From: an uncultured Lachnospiraceae bacterium
GTDB taxonomy: Bacteria > Bacillota > Clostridia > Lachnospirales > Lachnospiraceae
Direction: 5' to 3'
Assembly: GCA_947178145.1 (NCBI GenBank)
Contig: CAMWXE010000012.1
Location: forward strand, 1 to 64,000
Length of the DNA: 64,000 nt
Shown: positions 28,265 through 38,915 of the stretch, in pieces
Layout of the letters: each line of letters begins with the position of its first letter
Position numbering within the stretch: the stretch's first letter is position 1
Position numbers and translations under genes: made by a program
Notes under the pieces: generated by a model
Seen by the model: only the letters and a program-made list of their open reading frames with translations
Database searches by the model: none
What the model was told of the DNA's origin: nothing

Positions 28265-30091
28265 ATGTGTGGAATTGTAGGATATATTGGAAGGCGTGAT
28301 GCTGCGCCAGTGATTTTAGAAGGGCTTTCCAAACTGGAATACAGAGGATATGACTCAGCGGGGATGGCGGTGTTTGACGGAGAGCGGATTGCGATCAAGA
28401 AATCCGTGGGGCGCCTTAAGGTACTCGAGGAGCTGACACACGGCGGTGCGACGATGCCTGGCAATATTGGAATTGGGCACACGAGGTGGGCGACACACGG
28501 AGCGCCGAGTGATGTCAATTCACATCCGCATTACAACGCCGAGGAGACAATTGCAGTCGTTCACAACGGGATTATCGAGAATTATCTGCCATTAAAGGAA
28601 AAAATGATCGCAAAAGGCTACAGGTTTGCCTCAGATACAGACACGGAAGTGCTGGCGCATTTGATTGACTATTATTACAAAGGAAATCCGCTGGAGGCCA
28701 TCACAAAGGTTATGCATCGCGTACAGGGCTCCTATGCCCTCGGCATCATGTTTGCAGAGCACCCTGATCAGATTTTTGCAGTCAGAAAGGACAGTCCGCT
28801 GATTGTAGGGCAGAATGAGGATGGATGCTTTATCGCGTCAGATGTACCAGCGATACTGAAATACACCAGAAAGGTTTACTTTATAGAAAATCAGGAGGTA
28901 GTGCGTCTTCGCGCTGACCATATGCATTTCTACACAGTTGACGAGGAGGAGATTACCAAGGAACCTGTCACGATTGAGTGGGATGCCAACGCGGCGGAAA
29001 AGGGCGGCTGCGAGCATTTCATGCTGAAAGAGATGTATGAGCAGCCAAAGACGGTGACAGATACGTTAGGCCCCAGGATTAAGGACCATGACATCGTGAT
29101 CGACGAGCTGGGAATGTCTGACGAGGAAATACGGGCAATCCATAAGATCTTTATCGTGGCATGCGGATCTGCATATCATGCAGGCGTCACAGGAAAATAT
29201 GTCATCGAAGGGATTGCCCGGATACCAGTTGAAGTGGATGTGGCAAGTGAGTTCCGCTATCGGAATCCGATTCTGGAGGAAGGTACGATGGTGATTGTGA
29301 TCAGTCAGTCCGGTGAGACTGCGGACACGCTTGCAGCGCTTCGGGAGTCACAGAAGCTTGGACACAAGGTGCTTGGCATAGTGAATGTGGTGGGCAGTTC
29401 GATTGCGAGGGAGGCAGATAATGTCATGTATACATGGGCTGGTCCTGAGATTGCAGTCGCCACCACAAAGGCATACAGCGCACAGCTGATCGCACTTTAC
29501 CTGCTTGCAATCAAGTTTGGAAAGGCGCGTGGGATGTTGGAGGCAGCTGTTTTCCGGAATATGATTGAGGATTTAAAACGGCTTCCGGCACAGATTGAGA
29601 TGCTTCTGTCCAACAAGCAGAGAATTCAGCGCTTTGCCAATCGCTATATCGGGGCGAAGGATGTATTTTTCATTGGACGGGGCGTTGATTACGCGATATC
29701 CATGGAGGGATCTTTGAAGTTAAAAGAGATTTCCTATATTCATTCGGAGGCGTATGCGGCAGGCGAGTTAAAACATGGTACAATATCTTTGATTGAAGAA
29801 GGAACACTTGTTGCGGCTGTTGCCACACAGGATTTTCTTTTTCAGAAAGTGTTGAGCAATATGGTTGAGGTGAAGGCGAGAGGCGCATTTGTGCTGGCAG
29901 TTACCAATGAGGGAAATACCGATATCGAGAAAGCGGCCGACTACGTGATCTATATTCCGAGAACGAACGCGTATTTTACGAACTCACTGGCAATTATACC
30001 ACTGCAGCTGTTTGGCTATTATGTGGCAGTGGGGAAAGGCTGTGATGTTGACAAGCCAAGGAATCTTGCAAAGTCCGTCACAGTGGAATAG
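28265..30091 (+). CDS. glmS: Glutamine-fructose-6-phosphate aminotransferase (isomerizing)
   Basis: 608 residues, the normal length. The start MCGIVGYIG gives the N-terminal catalytic Cys of the glutaminase half, and two SIS domains follow, with the conserved C-terminal AKSVTVE. It makes glucosamine-6-phosphate for peptidoglycan and other amino-sugar polymers. GGAGG is 11 bases before the ATG. Only 26 bases separate it from the upstream gene, so there is no room for the glmS ribozyme found in many Firmicutes. Confidence 0.97.
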   Translation: MCGIVGYIGRRDAAPVILEGLSKLEYRGYDSAGMAVFDGERIAIKKSVGRLKVLEELTHGGATMPGNIGIGHTRWATHGAPSDVNSHPHYNAEETIAVVHNGIIENYLPLKEKMIAKGYRFASDTDTEVLAHLIDYYYKGNPLEAITKVMHRVQGSYALGIMFAEHPDQIFAVRKDSPLIVGQNEDGCFIASDVPAILKYTRKVYFIENQEVVRLRADHMHFYTVDEEEITKEPVTIEWDANAAEKGGCEHFMLKEMYEQPKTVTDTLGPRIKDHDIVIDELGMSDEEIRAIHKIFIVACGSAYHAGVTGKYVIEGIARIPVEVDVASEFRYRNPILEEGTMVIVISQSGETADTLAALRESQKLGHKVLGIVNVVGSSIAREADNVMYTWAGPEIAVATTKAYSAQLIALYLLAIKFGKARGMLEAAVFRNMIEDLKRLPAQIEMLLSNKQRIQRFANRYIGAKDVFFIGRGVDYAISMEGSLKLKEISYIHSEAYAAGELKHGTISLIEEGTLVAAVATQDFLFQKVLSNMVEVKARGAFVLAVTNEGNTDIEKAADYVIYIPRTNAYFTNSLAIIPLQLFGYYVAVGKGCDVDKPRNLAKSVTVE

Positions 30092-30155
30092 AGACACATA
30101 CTTCTGTGATTTTTGATGGGTGAAAAATCGAGCGATGAGAAGGAGGTACTTAGAT

Positions 30156-31700
30156 ATGGGAAAGAAAAAATCGACGTTCAAGAATATTATGGTAACGTTG
30201 GGATGCACTGTATTTGCCGGTGTGTACGCTGTGGGCGGGGGATATGTCGTAAGTTCTGTTCTGAGCAGCGATGGCGATACAAGGCCGGCATGGTTGGACC
30301 GAGTGGAAATTCATGTCGATGAGAGTGTTTCAAACAATGTCTTTGCCGACAGCTCTGCGACAAGCAATGCGATCGCGGAAGCTTCCGGTGTGGACGGAAT
30401 CAGCAGTGCAGAAAATGCGCCGGCAGGGCAGAGTTTGGATGGCGGCGTGAATCAGGGTGGAAATAATGACCTTAATTCTGGGGATTCGCTCCAGAAACCA
30501 CGATTTGATGAGAAGGAACAGGAGACAGAAACGGAGACAGAGTCTGAATTAGAGACAGAACAGGAAACAGAGACAGAATCAGAAACGGAGAAAGGTACTG
30601 AATCTTCGAAGCAAACAAAAGAGAAAGCAGAAGAGGAGAAAGACGAAAGAGATTCAGCAGCGGTAAAACATGTGGAAGTATTGCAGCAGGAAGACTACGC
30701 GTTGGCAGTTATGGCAGATGTGACAGCTGTGGTAAAGGCAGCAATGCCCTGTGTAGTGTCCATCACAAACGAGTATACAGCATATGACTACTGGTATGAT
30801 GAGGAATATGAAGAGCAGGTTAACGGCTCTGGAATTATTGTTGCGCAGAGTGATGAGGAACTTCTGGTTGTCACCAATTATCATGTGGTTGAGGACAATA
30901 ACAATCTGTATGTACAGTTTATCGACGACGAGGAAGCAATTGCCTATGTGAAGGGAGCTTCACCGGAGAACGACCTTGCGATTGTCTCTGTCTTTATGGA
31001 GGATATGTCAGACAAGACATTGGAAAGCATCGCAATCGCAGCGCTCGGAGACTCCGACAGCCTTCAGGTGGGAGAGCCGGCGATTGCAATCGGCAATTCG
31101 CTGGGGTATGGACAATCGGTCACAACAGGCGTCATCAGTGCTTTGAACAGAAATGTGTTTGCAGATGCGTCGGATGTCAACCAGGGCTATCTGATTCAGA
31201 CAGATGCGGCAATCAATCCTGGCAATTCTGGCGGCGCACTTCTGAATGTAAAAGGTGAGGTGATTGGTATCAACTCCAGCAAGATCGCCGATTATGTGAT
31301 TGAGGGAATGGGGTATGCGATTCCGATCTCGACGGCAAAGCCGATTATTGAAGACTTGATGAAGCGGGAGACGAGGAAAAAAGTTCCGGCGGAGGAGCGG
31401 GCGTTTCTCGGCATCACAGGTACCGATGTCATTGAGGAGGCGACTGCGCGGTATGAGATGCCAGAGGGGGTCTATGTATCGAATGTGCTGGAAGACACTG
31501 CCGCTGATGAGGCGGGAATTACGAAGGGAGACATCATAATCTACATAGACGGCGAGAAGATAACACGCATGGCCGAGCTGCAGGGACTGCTGGAATATTA
31601 CACGGCTGGAACAGAGGTCGAGGTCGTGTTGATGCGGCCAAACAACGGCGAATATAAAGAACGGACTGTCGATGTGACGCTTGGATATAGAGAAGAATAG
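30156..31700 (+). CDS. htrA: HtrA/DegP-type membrane-anchored serine protease
   Basis: 514 residues. An N-terminal membrane anchor (NIMVTLGCTVFAGVYAVGGG) is followed by a long disordered stretch with a Glu/Thr run (about residues 125-155), then a trypsin-like domain with His243 (TNYHVVED), Asp273 (ENDLAIVSV) and Ser358 (NPGNSGGALLN), and one PDZ domain. It would degrade misfolded exported proteins on the outer membrane face. GGAGG at 30142 fixes ATG 30156; earlier in-frame starts have no ribosome site. Confidence 0.95.
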   Translation: MGKKKSTFKNIMVTLGCTVFAGVYAVGGGYVVSSVLSSDGDTRPAWLDRVEIHVDESVSNNVFADSSATSNAIAEASGVDGISSAENAPAGQSLDGGVNQGGNNDLNSGDSLQKPRFDEKEQETETETESELETEQETETESETEKGTESSKQTKEKAEEEKDERDSAAVKHVEVLQQEDYALAVMADVTAVVKAAMPCVVSITNEYTAYDYWYDEEYEEQVNGSGIIVAQSDEELLVVTNYHVVEDNNNLYVQFIDDEEAIAYVKGASPENDLAIVSVFMEDMSDKTLESIAIAALGDSDSLQVGEPAIAIGNSLGYGQSVTTGVISALNRNVFADASDVNQGYLIQTDAAINPGNSGGALLNVKGEVIGINSSKIADYVIEGMGYAIPISTAKPIIEDLMKRETRKKVPAEERAFLGITGTDVIEEATARYEMPEGVYVSNVLEDTAADEAGITKGDIIIYIDGEKITRMAELQGLLEYYTAGTEVEVVLMRPNNGEYKERTVDVTLGYREE

Positions 31701-31719
31701 AATAAAAACGGAGGGCACA

Positions 31720-33348
31720 ATGTTAGATAACAACTTTGACAACAACGATGAGATCGTGAACATGACAGAAGAGGAGTCCAACACCGATAGCGATAAGGCA
31801 GCGGATAAGAAATCGACGGCTGACGAGTATGAGGAGGAGAGAGAGAGCGAATATGAGGATGTATGCTTTATCTGCAGGCGGCCGGAGAGCAAGACCGGAA
31901 GGATGTTTAAGCTCCCAAATCACATTTCCGTGTGCTCAGACTGTATGCATAAGACGATGGATACGGTCAGTCAGTTTGATTATCAGGGAATGTTGAACAA
32001 TACGAATCTTAATTTTGACAAGGACAACGGTAATGGCAAGGATGGGAAGCGACGTTTTCCGAATATCAGTTTTGTCAACATTGCTGATTTGCAAGGGGAT
32101 GGAGGCATCCCGAACAGACAGAAGCTCAAGAAGAAAAAACCAAAGGAAAAAAGGGAGCAGGCGGTATTTAATATCCACGATCTGCCTGCACCACACAAGA
32201 TTAAGGCGCAGCTTGACGATTTCGTGGTAGGACAGGATTATGCCAAGAAAGTGATATCCGTGGCGGTATACAATCACTATAAGCGTGTGACAACCGGCAC
32301 AATGGATGAGATCGAAATCGAGAAATCCAACATTCTGCTGTTAGGACCGACGGGATGTGGCAAGACTTATATGGTAAAGACGCTTGCGCGTCTTCTCGAT
32401 GTGCCGCTTGCCATTGCAGATGCGACTTCGCTGACGGAGGCAGGGTATATTGGTGACGATATTGAGTCTGTGATTTCAAAGCTGCTGACAGCAGCGGAAA
32501 ACGATGTGGAAAAGGCAGAACAGGGGATCGTCTTTATCGATGAGATTGATAAGATTGCCAAGAAAAAGAACACGACGTCGCGCGACGTGAGCGGTGAGTC
32601 TGTCCAGCAGGGTATGTTAAAGCTGCTTGAAGGTTCTGATGTGGAGGTGCCTGTGGGGGCAAACAGCAAAAATGCCATGGTGCCGCTGACGACAATCAAC
32701 ACCAGAAATATACTGTTTATCTGCGGAGGCGCGTTCCCCGATCTGGAGGAGATTATCAAGCAGCGACTGACAAAGCAGTCCTCGATCGGTTTTAATGCCG
32801 AACTGAAAGACGCGTTTGACAAGGAGAAAAATATTATAAAGAAGGTGACGATTGAGGATCTCAAGAAGTTTGGAATGATTCCTGAATTTATCGGTCGTCT
32901 GCCGATTATCTGTCCGATGGATAGTCTTACACAGGAGAGCTATATCAAGATACTGAAGGAGCCTAAGAACGCGATATTAAAGCAGTATCAGAAGCTTCTT
33001 GAGCTGGATGAGGTAAAACTCAACTTTGATGACAGTGCATTGGAGGCGATCGCGAAGAAAGCGATGGAGAGAGATACCGGTGCACGTGCGCTCCGTGCGA
33101 TTATTGAGGACTTTATGCTGGATATCATGTACGAGATACCCAAGGATGACAACATTGGAGAGGTGACAATCACGGGAGATTATATCAATGGAACAGGCGG
33201 CCCTGTGATTGATATCCGCACGGACAAGGTGCATACGAAACAGCCTGCGCATGCATCTGACATGGAGAAGGAGAGTGCACAACCAAAGGAAAATCCCACG
33301 GACGATGAACCCAAAAAGGTGGAGGAGCACAATTTTTATGAGTTTTGA
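31720..33348 (+). CDS. clpX: ClpX-family AAA+ unfoldase with extended N-terminus
   Basis: 542 residues. A roughly 45-residue Asp/Glu-rich N-terminus precedes a four-cysteine zinc-finger (CFICRRP and CSDC), then a charged insert and the AAA+ core with Walker A GPTGCGKT, pore loop GYIGDDIES, Walker B VFIDEID and an IGF loop (SSIGFNAE) for ClpP docking. Canonical ClpX is about 420 residues with Walker A GPTGSGKT, so this is about 120 residues longer; it may be a second ClpX with altered adaptor specificity. It is downstream of htrA rather than next to clpP. Confidence 0.9.
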   Translation: MLDNNFDNNDEIVNMTEEESNTDSDKAADKKSTADEYEEERESEYEDVCFICRRPESKTGRMFKLPNHISVCSDCMHKTMDTVSQFDYQGMLNNTNLNFDKDNGNGKDGKRRFPNISFVNIADLQGDGGIPNRQKLKKKKPKEKREQAVFNIHDLPAPHKIKAQLDDFVVGQDYAKKVISVAVYNHYKRVTTGTMDEIEIEKSNILLLGPTGCGKTYMVKTLARLLDVPLAIADATSLTEAGYIGDDIESVISKLLTAAENDVEKAEQGIVFIDEIDKIAKKKNTTSRDVSGESVQQGMLKLLEGSDVEVPVGANSKNAMVPLTTINTRNILFICGGAFPDLEEIIKQRLTKQSSIGFNAELKDAFDKEKNIIKKVTIEDLKKFGMIPEFIGRLPIICPMDSLTQESYIKILKEPKNAILKQYQKLLELDEVKLNFDDSALEAIAKKAMERDTGARALRAIIEDFMLDIMYEIPKDDNIGEVTITGDYINGTGGPVIDIRTDKVHTKQPAHASDMEKESAQPKENPTDDEPKKVEEHNFYEF

Positions 33349-33988
33349 TTTGAAAAACAGGAAATGCTTTGTCTGTCCACCAAAGTTTAAGAATCGAATG
33401 CTCATGATGTTGTGCGGTGTGACAGCGCAGGGAATGGGGTTGTCGCTTTTAAGGGCGATCAATTTAGGCACTGACCCCTGTTCCTGTTTGACGCAGGGCG
33501 TTACGAATTTTGTGCCCCTGAGTTTTGGAACATGTCAGCTGTTATGCCATTTGGTGACATTTGTCTTTGTGATCAAGTGTGATCTCGGTATGATTGGATT
33601 TGGAACGATAGGAAATATGTGCTTTCTGGGATACATCTCAGATTTTTTCCGATGGATATGGTCTGTGCTACTTCCCGTGGGATTTTTTGAGGTGACGCGG
33701 AATCGGTACATATTGCTGCTCCCTTCCCTTGCGGTCTTTCTGTTGGGCGCAGCGGCCTACATGTGTGCAGGTCTGGGCTCTTCGCCGTATGACGCATTGC
33801 CATTTATCCTGTCGAAGAGTGTGAAAAAGGTGTCCTTTAAGATTGTGCGCATGCTGTGGGATATCAGTTTTATGGCAGCGGGATTTCTGCTCGGCGGTGA
33901 TGTCGGGATTGTCACGATTCTGGTGGCATTTTTCTTAGGACCAATTATTACATGGATGCAAAAAAAGCTGGAGGTACTAATTGCATAA
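33338..33988 (+). CDS. YczE/YitT-like membrane protein
   Basis: 216 residues with about five membrane segments and the YczE-style GMGLSLLRAINLGTDPCSC and AGLGSSPYDALPF repeats (two glycine/proline-rich motifs about 110 residues apart). Function in this family is not established. It overlaps the ClpX stop by 11 bases and directly abuts the next methyltransferase, so all three share a transcript. Confidence 0.8.
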   Translation: MSFDLKNRKCFVCPPKFKNRMLMMLCGVTAQGMGLSLLRAINLGTDPCSCLTQGVTNFVPLSFGTCQLLCHLVTFVFVIKCDLGMIGFGTIGNMCFLGYISDFFRWIWSVLLPVGFFEVTRNRYILLLPSLAVFLLGAAAYMCAGLGSSPYDALPFILSKSVKKVSFKIVRMLWDISFMAAGFLLGGDVGIVTILVAFFLGPIITWMQKKLEVLIA

Positions 33989-34825
33989 ATGACAGAACTG
34001 GAAGCATATTATAACAAATTCAATGAGGAAAAGCGATTCAACTCGCGTCATGGACAAGTGGAGTATCGCGTTTCCATGAAATATATTCACAGATATCTTG
34101 AGGAGGCAGAAGCAAAGCTTACAGATACCGCTGTCCCGGACGGTGAGGCGGATGCTGGTGCAGTCAGGAGTCAGATTAAGCTGCTCGACATCGGAGCAGG
34201 GACTGGACGCTACAGCGTGGCGCTTGCGGAGGAAGGCTATGATGTCACTGCGGTGGAACTTGTAAGGTACAATCTGGGCATTCTGAAGAAGAAGGCGAGC
34301 AGTGTCAAAGCGATGCAGGGAAATGCACTCAATCTCAAAAAACTTGCCAGTGGCAGTTTTGATGTGACCCTTTTATTTGGACCGATGTATCATTTGTTTG
34401 GTTTTGAGGACAAGAGAAGGGCGCTTCGGGAGGCGAAGCGCGTCACGAAGCCAGAGGGAGTTATCCTTGTGGCTTACTGTATGAATGAGTACAGTGTGAT
34501 CACCTATGGCTTTAAGGAGCGGCATGTGCTTGCGTGTATGGCAGATCATCGCTTTACGGAGGACTTTCAGACAATATCAACACCGAGTATGCTCTATGAT
34601 TACGTGCGCATTGAGGACATCAATGCCTTGAATGAGGCAGAGGGACTCGAACGGATTCAGATTATCTCGCCGGATGGTCCTGCAAACTACATCAGACCAT
34701 TTTTGAATCAGCTCAGTGAGGAAGAATTTGAGGCGTTTGTAACGTATCAGATGGCAGTCTGTGAGCGGGCTGATCTGATCGGAGCAGGCGCACATACGAT
34801 GGATATATTAAGGAAAATAAAGTGA
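33989..34825 (+). CDS. Class I SAM-dependent methyltransferase
   Basis: 278 residues with the Rossmann motif LLDIGAGTGRYSVALAEEGY, an acidic strand AVELVRYN and a DVTLLFGPMYHLF motif IV. The substrate cannot be told. The ATG immediately follows the upstream stop. An N-terminal helix with KYIHRYLEEAEAKL may be a substrate cap. Confidence 0.85.
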   Translation: MTELEAYYNKFNEEKRFNSRHGQVEYRVSMKYIHRYLEEAEAKLTDTAVPDGEADAGAVRSQIKLLDIGAGTGRYSVALAEEGYDVTAVELVRYNLGILKKKASSVKAMQGNALNLKKLASGSFDVTLLFGPMYHLFGFEDKRRALREAKRVTKPEGVILVAYCMNEYSVITYGFKERHVLACMADHRFTEDFQTISTPSMLYDYVRIEDINALNEAEGLERIQIISPDGPANYIRPFLNQLSEEEFEAFVTYQMAVCERADLIGAGAHTMDILRKIK

Positions 34826-34835
34826 GGAGAACAAT

Positions 34836-37670
34836 ATGGACATAAATCAGGTAACAGAGGCGCTTGACGCACTTTTTGCACAGGAAAAAATAGACGAGAT
34901 ACCACAGTTTTTGGAGTCACATATTGCGCAGGCCATCGAGGAGGATGCGAAGGATGTACTGCTGACTCTTTACAATGAGATCATTGGATTTTACAGGGAG
35001 ACGGGCCAGTATGAGCTCTCAATTGAACATTGTCAGAAGGCGATTGCACTTATGGATGAAATGGGAATACAGGATTCGATTCCCTATGCGACCACGCTGC
35101 TGAACGTTGCCAACGCGCACCGCGCAGCAGGGTTATTGCAGGAATCACTTGAATTGTACAATAAAGTGCGACCGATCTATGTGGCGCAGCTGGATGAGGA
35201 CGATATGTACTTTGCCAATTTTTATAATAATCTCAGCCTTTTGTATCAGGAGATGGGAGATTTTGAGTCGGCAAAGGCACAGCTTGAGAATGCACTGTAT
35301 ATCGTAAATCATCAGCCAGATAAGCAGTTTGAGGTGGCAGTAACACAGGCAAATCTTGCCAACACCTGCATTGAGTTAGAGCAGGATGATGAGGCGAAAG
35401 CGCGGGCAGAGGAAGCAATCCGCATTTTCGAGGAGATTGGTGTGGACGATGCCCATTACAGTGCGGCATTGTCAGCGCTTGGCAGTCTGTACTATATGGA
35501 CAAGGACTATCTGAACGCATTGCATGCGATGGAAAAGAGCAGGGAATGTGTGAACAAATATTTGGGCACTGATAATATTCAGTATCAGAGACTGAGTGAA
35601 AATATAAAGATTATCAAAAATAAGATGAAAGAGATCGCTTTGGCGGTAGAACAGGCAGATGCGCAGGAAACAGCCACAGAAGCAGAAAGGAAAGCGGTGT
35701 CAGAGACGGCAGAAATTACCGCGGATGCTGTGCCAGAGGAGCCGGCAGACGAAACTGAGGCGAGCGAAGAGGCGTTTGATGGGAATGATTTGCCGGAAGG
35801 CAGATTGAAGGAAGATGATTTGCCTGCACACGAATTGGACGAGGATGCGGTGAATCATGACAATTTGCCGGAGTGCGAATTGAACGAAAGCAGTCTTGAC
35901 GAAGAAACTGCAGAGAGCAGTGCGGAATTTGCGGGCGAAGAACCAGTTACGGTACAGGCAGCGGAAGCGCACATCCCGGAAGAATTGGAGGAGCCGGAGG
36001 AGATCGACACAGACGCATTTGCGTTAGAAATCAAAGGGCTGGAGCTGTGCCGCCGCTATTACGAGGAGTACGGCAGACCAATGATCGCAGAGAAATTTCA
36101 CGATTATGAGTCAGTGATTGCAGTGGGGCTTGTAGGAAAGGGATCTGACTGTTTTGGGTTTGATGACACGTTGTCACAGGACCACGATTATGGACCACGC
36201 TTTGTAATGTGGGTTACGAAAGAAGTGTATGAGCAAATTGGTGAGGCGCTTGCAGCGGCTTATGAGGAGCTGCCAAAGAGCTTTATGGGGATTGACCGAA
36301 TCGAGACATTTCACGGCAAGGATCGCTGCGGTGTCATGGTGATTGAAGATTTTTATAAAAATGTGCTTGGATCAAATCTGGTGGGAATGCTTGCGCGCAA
36401 TCAGGCGTCTCCAGTGTCTGGCAAGGAGTCTATGGAGACCATCAAGAGCTGGCTTGCAGTACATGATTACGCGCTTGCGGCGGCAGTGAATGGTGAGATA
36501 TTCCGGGATGATGCGGGAATCTTTACAGGGTACAGGAAGATGCTGGAGGAATATTATCCTAAGGCTGTCTGGTACCGCAGGATTGCACAGACCTGTGCAT
36601 TGTTTTCCCAGAATGGACAGTATAATCTGCCGCGCATGCGCATGCGTGGACAGCTTGTGGCGGCGGAGCTTGCAAAGGCAGAGTGCGCAAAGCAGGCGAT
36701 GAAGCTTTACTATCTGCTGAACAGGACATATGCACCGCACGATAAATGGCTGTTTAAAGGGATGCCGGAAAATCGGCAGATGACAATCGGCGAAGAAGGA
36801 ATGGACCAGGTGGGAGTTGCCGAACTGGTCAGGAGAATCAGCCTGCTCCCGGTTGATCGGGCACATGAGTCAAAGCTTACCACAGCCATCGAGTCGCTCG
36901 CTGTAATCTTTGCGAACGAACTTGAGAAAAGGAATATCGTAGGGAAATGTGATCTGTATCTGGATGCCTGCACAAAGGAGATCACAGCAAAGAGTGATGC
37001 GCTACTGACAGCAATTGTCGCGAATACCCCAGTGATAACAGCGCTTTCGCTGTCGATCGCCAAGGCTGAGTTTGAGGCGTTTGACAAAGTGCAGAATGAG
37101 GGCGGCAGGGCAAGTTGTCAGAACAACTGGCCGACCTTCAAGGTCATGCGCATGAGCCAGTATATGACATGGACAGAGGATATGCTCTTACAATATTTGT
37201 ATGAGTTTAAGGCAAACTATGCGAACGGCAGGAATATGATAGAGGAGAAGTATGCCCGCATGATGGAGTCAACGGCGCCGCTTGCGTATGCCGGCTTTGC
37301 AGAGCAGCTGCCCCCAGTCTCCGATGAGAAGAAGGCAATCATGGAACAGGTGATCGAGCTCCAGGTAAAGTGGATGGAGGAGTTTGCAGCAGATTATCCT
37401 AATCTGGCAGAGGATGCCCGCAGGATACACACATCGGAAGATCTGCCATATGATACATCGTATGAGACTTATCTGAGAGGAGAACTTGGCACCTATTCCG
37501 ACAGGATGCTTGAGATGTATGGGCGGTACATTGTCGAGCATGCGCAGCAGGGGAAAAATGTGGCACGTGAGATTATGGAAAATACAGTCCGGTTTTACGG
37601 ATATCAGGATTTGGAGACGGCCAATGCTGCGAAGCAGAATGAAATGTTGGAGGATATAGAAAATGAGTAA
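34836..37670 (+). CDS. TPR-DUF4037 fusion protein
   Basis: 944 residues. The first 260 contain several TPR units ([38 protein letters not shown]). Residues about 280-390 are a very acidic, repetitive linker with LPE/ELDE units. The C-terminal half is a DUF4037-type nucleotidyltransferase-fold domain with [18 protein letters not shown] near residues 435-452, which carries the GS and paired Asp of that fold. The biochemical role of DUF4037 is unknown to me. The end overlaps trpS by eight bases. Confidence 0.8.
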   Translation: MDINQVTEALDALFAQEKIDEIPQFLESHIAQAIEEDAKDVLLTLYNEIIGFYRETGQYELSIEHCQKAIALMDEMGIQDSIPYATTLLNVANAHRAAGLLQESLELYNKVRPIYVAQLDEDDMYFANFYNNLSLLYQEMGDFESAKAQLENALYIVNHQPDKQFEVAVTQANLANTCIELEQDDEAKARAEEAIRIFEEIGVDDAHYSAALSALGSLYYMDKDYLNALHAMEKSRECVNKYLGTDNIQYQRLSENIKIIKNKMKEIALAVEQADAQETATEAERKAVSETAEITADAVPEEPADETEASEEAFDGNDLPEGRLKEDDLPAHELDEDAVNHDNLPECELNESSLDEETAESSAEFAGEEPVTVQAAEAHIPEELEEPEEIDTDAFALEIKGLELCRRYYEEYGRPMIAEKFHDYESVIAVGLVGKGSDCFGFDDTLSQDHDYGPRFVMWVTKEVYEQIGEALAAAYEELPKSFMGIDRIETFHGKDRCGVMVIEDFYKNVLGSNLVGMLARNQASPVSGKESMETIKSWLAVHDYALAAAVNGEIFRDDAGIFTGYRKMLEEYYPKAVWYRRIAQTCALFSQNGQYNLPRMRMRGQLVAAELAKAECAKQAMKLYYLLNRTYAPHDKWLFKGMPENRQMTIGEEGMDQVGVAELVRRISLLPVDRAHESKLTTAIESLAVIFANELEKRNIVGKCDLYLDACTKEITAKSDALLTAIVANTPVITALSLSIAKAEFEAFDKVQNEGGRASCQNNWPTFKVMRMSQYMTWTEDMLLQYLYEFKANYANGRNMIEEKYARMMESTAPLAYAGFAEQLPPVSDEKKAIMEQVIELQVKWMEEFAADYPNLAEDARRIHTSEDLPYDTSYETYLRGELGTYSDRMLEMYGRYIVEHAQQGKNVAREIMENTVRFYGYQDLETANAAKQNEMLEDIENE

Positions 37671-38760
37671 TATAATACTAACGGGAGACAGACCTACAGG
37701 GAGGCTTCACATCGGTCATTATGTAGGCTCGCTCAGACGAAGGGTAGAGCTGCAAAATTCGGGAGAATACGACAAGATATATATCATGATTGCGGATGCG
37801 CAGGCACTGACTGACAACGTGGATAATCCGGAAAAGGTTCGTCAGAATATCATTGAGGTGGCACTGGACTATGTATCGGCAGGGCTGGATCCAGCAAAGT
37901 CCACACTCTTCATACAATCACAGATATCAGAGCTCACAGAGCTGACTTTTTACTATATGAACTTAGTGACCGTCTCCAGGCTTCAGAGAAATCCGACGGT
38001 AAAGAACGAGATACAGCTGAGAAATTTCGAGGCGAGTATCCCGGTAGGGTTCTTTACCTATCCGATTAGCCAGGCAGCGGATATCACGTTCTGCAAGGCA
38101 AATGTGGTTCCTGTGGGGGAGGATCAGCTGCCGATGATTGAGCAGACGAAGGAGATTGTACACAAATTTAATTCCATATATGCTCCGGAAAACCCGGTGC
38201 TTGTGGATCCAAAAGCCCTGATACCGGAGGCGGAGGCGTGCAAGCGGCTTCCGGGAACAGACGGGAAGGCGAAGATGAGTAAGTCTCTTGGAAACTGCAT
38301 CTATCTTGCAGACAGCGCAGACGAGGTGCGCACCAAGATAATGAGCATGTACACAGATCCGCTCCATCTGCAGGTCAGCGACCCAGGACATCTGGAGGGA
38401 AATACGGTGTTTACGTATCTTGACGCATTTGCGCGCGATGAGCATTTTGAGCGGTATTGTTCAGACTATGCAAATCTGGACGAGATGAAAGCGCATTACA
38501 CAAAGGGCGGTCTCGGCGACGTGAAGGTCAAGAAATTTTTGAACAATATTATACAGGAGGAGCTTGAGCCAATCAGAGAGAGACGCGCTGCGTATGAGAA
38601 GGATATCCCTGAGATTTACAATATCCTGAAGAGAGGATCCGATGCAGCGCGCGAAGTGGCGGCACAGACACTCTCGGAGGTAAAGCAGGCCATGAAAATC
38701 GATTATTTTGAGGATATCGAGCTGATCAGGGCGCAGAGCGAACGCTATAAGGGCTTTTAA
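37663..38760 (+). CDS. trpS: Tryptophanyl-tRNA synthetase
   Basis: 365 residues, class I synthetase. The HIGH box (RLHIGHYVG) and the KMSKS loop ([11 protein letters not shown]) are intact. It charges tRNA-Trp. The start lies inside the preceding gene, so it is expressed with the upstream operon; no T-box leader is present. Confidence 0.95.
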   Translation: MSNIILTGDRPTGRLHIGHYVGSLRRRVELQNSGEYDKIYIMIADAQALTDNVDNPEKVRQNIIEVALDYVSAGLDPAKSTLFIQSQISELTELTFYYMNLVTVSRLQRNPTVKNEIQLRNFEASIPVGFFTYPISQAADITFCKANVVPVGEDQLPMIEQTKEIVHKFNSIYAPENPVLVDPKALIPEAEACKRLPGTDGKAKMSKSLGNCIYLADSADEVRTKIMSMYTDPLHLQVSDPGHLEGNTVFTYLDAFARDEHFERYCSDYANLDEMKAHYTKGGLGDVKVKKFLNNIIQEELEPIRERRAAYEKDIPEIYNILKRGSDAAREVAAQTLSEVKQAMKIDYFEDIELIRAQSERYKGF

Positions 38761-38773
38761 AGCAGATTTTTGG

Positions 38774-38802
38774 AGGGCATCTCACAGGAGGTGCTCTTTT
38801 TT
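38774..38802 (+). terminator. Intrinsic terminator after trpS
   Basis: AGGGCATCT (38774-38782) pairs with AGGTGCTCT (38789-38797), including two G-U pairs, around a CACAGG loop and runs into six Ts. It ends the operon that starts upstream of trpS. Confidence 0.8.
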
Positions 38803-38915
38803 GTGTATAATTCGAACGATTCCAAGAAAAACTAATGGAAGAAAGAAAACAGGAATAATTACGTCGGTAACAGTAGATTCAATGATATTAGCAGAGACAA
38901 ACAGGAGGCGATTCA

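Noticed and set aside
37600-37662. T-box leader for trpS
   Set aside because: The sequence before trpS is coding and the start overlaps the preceding gene.
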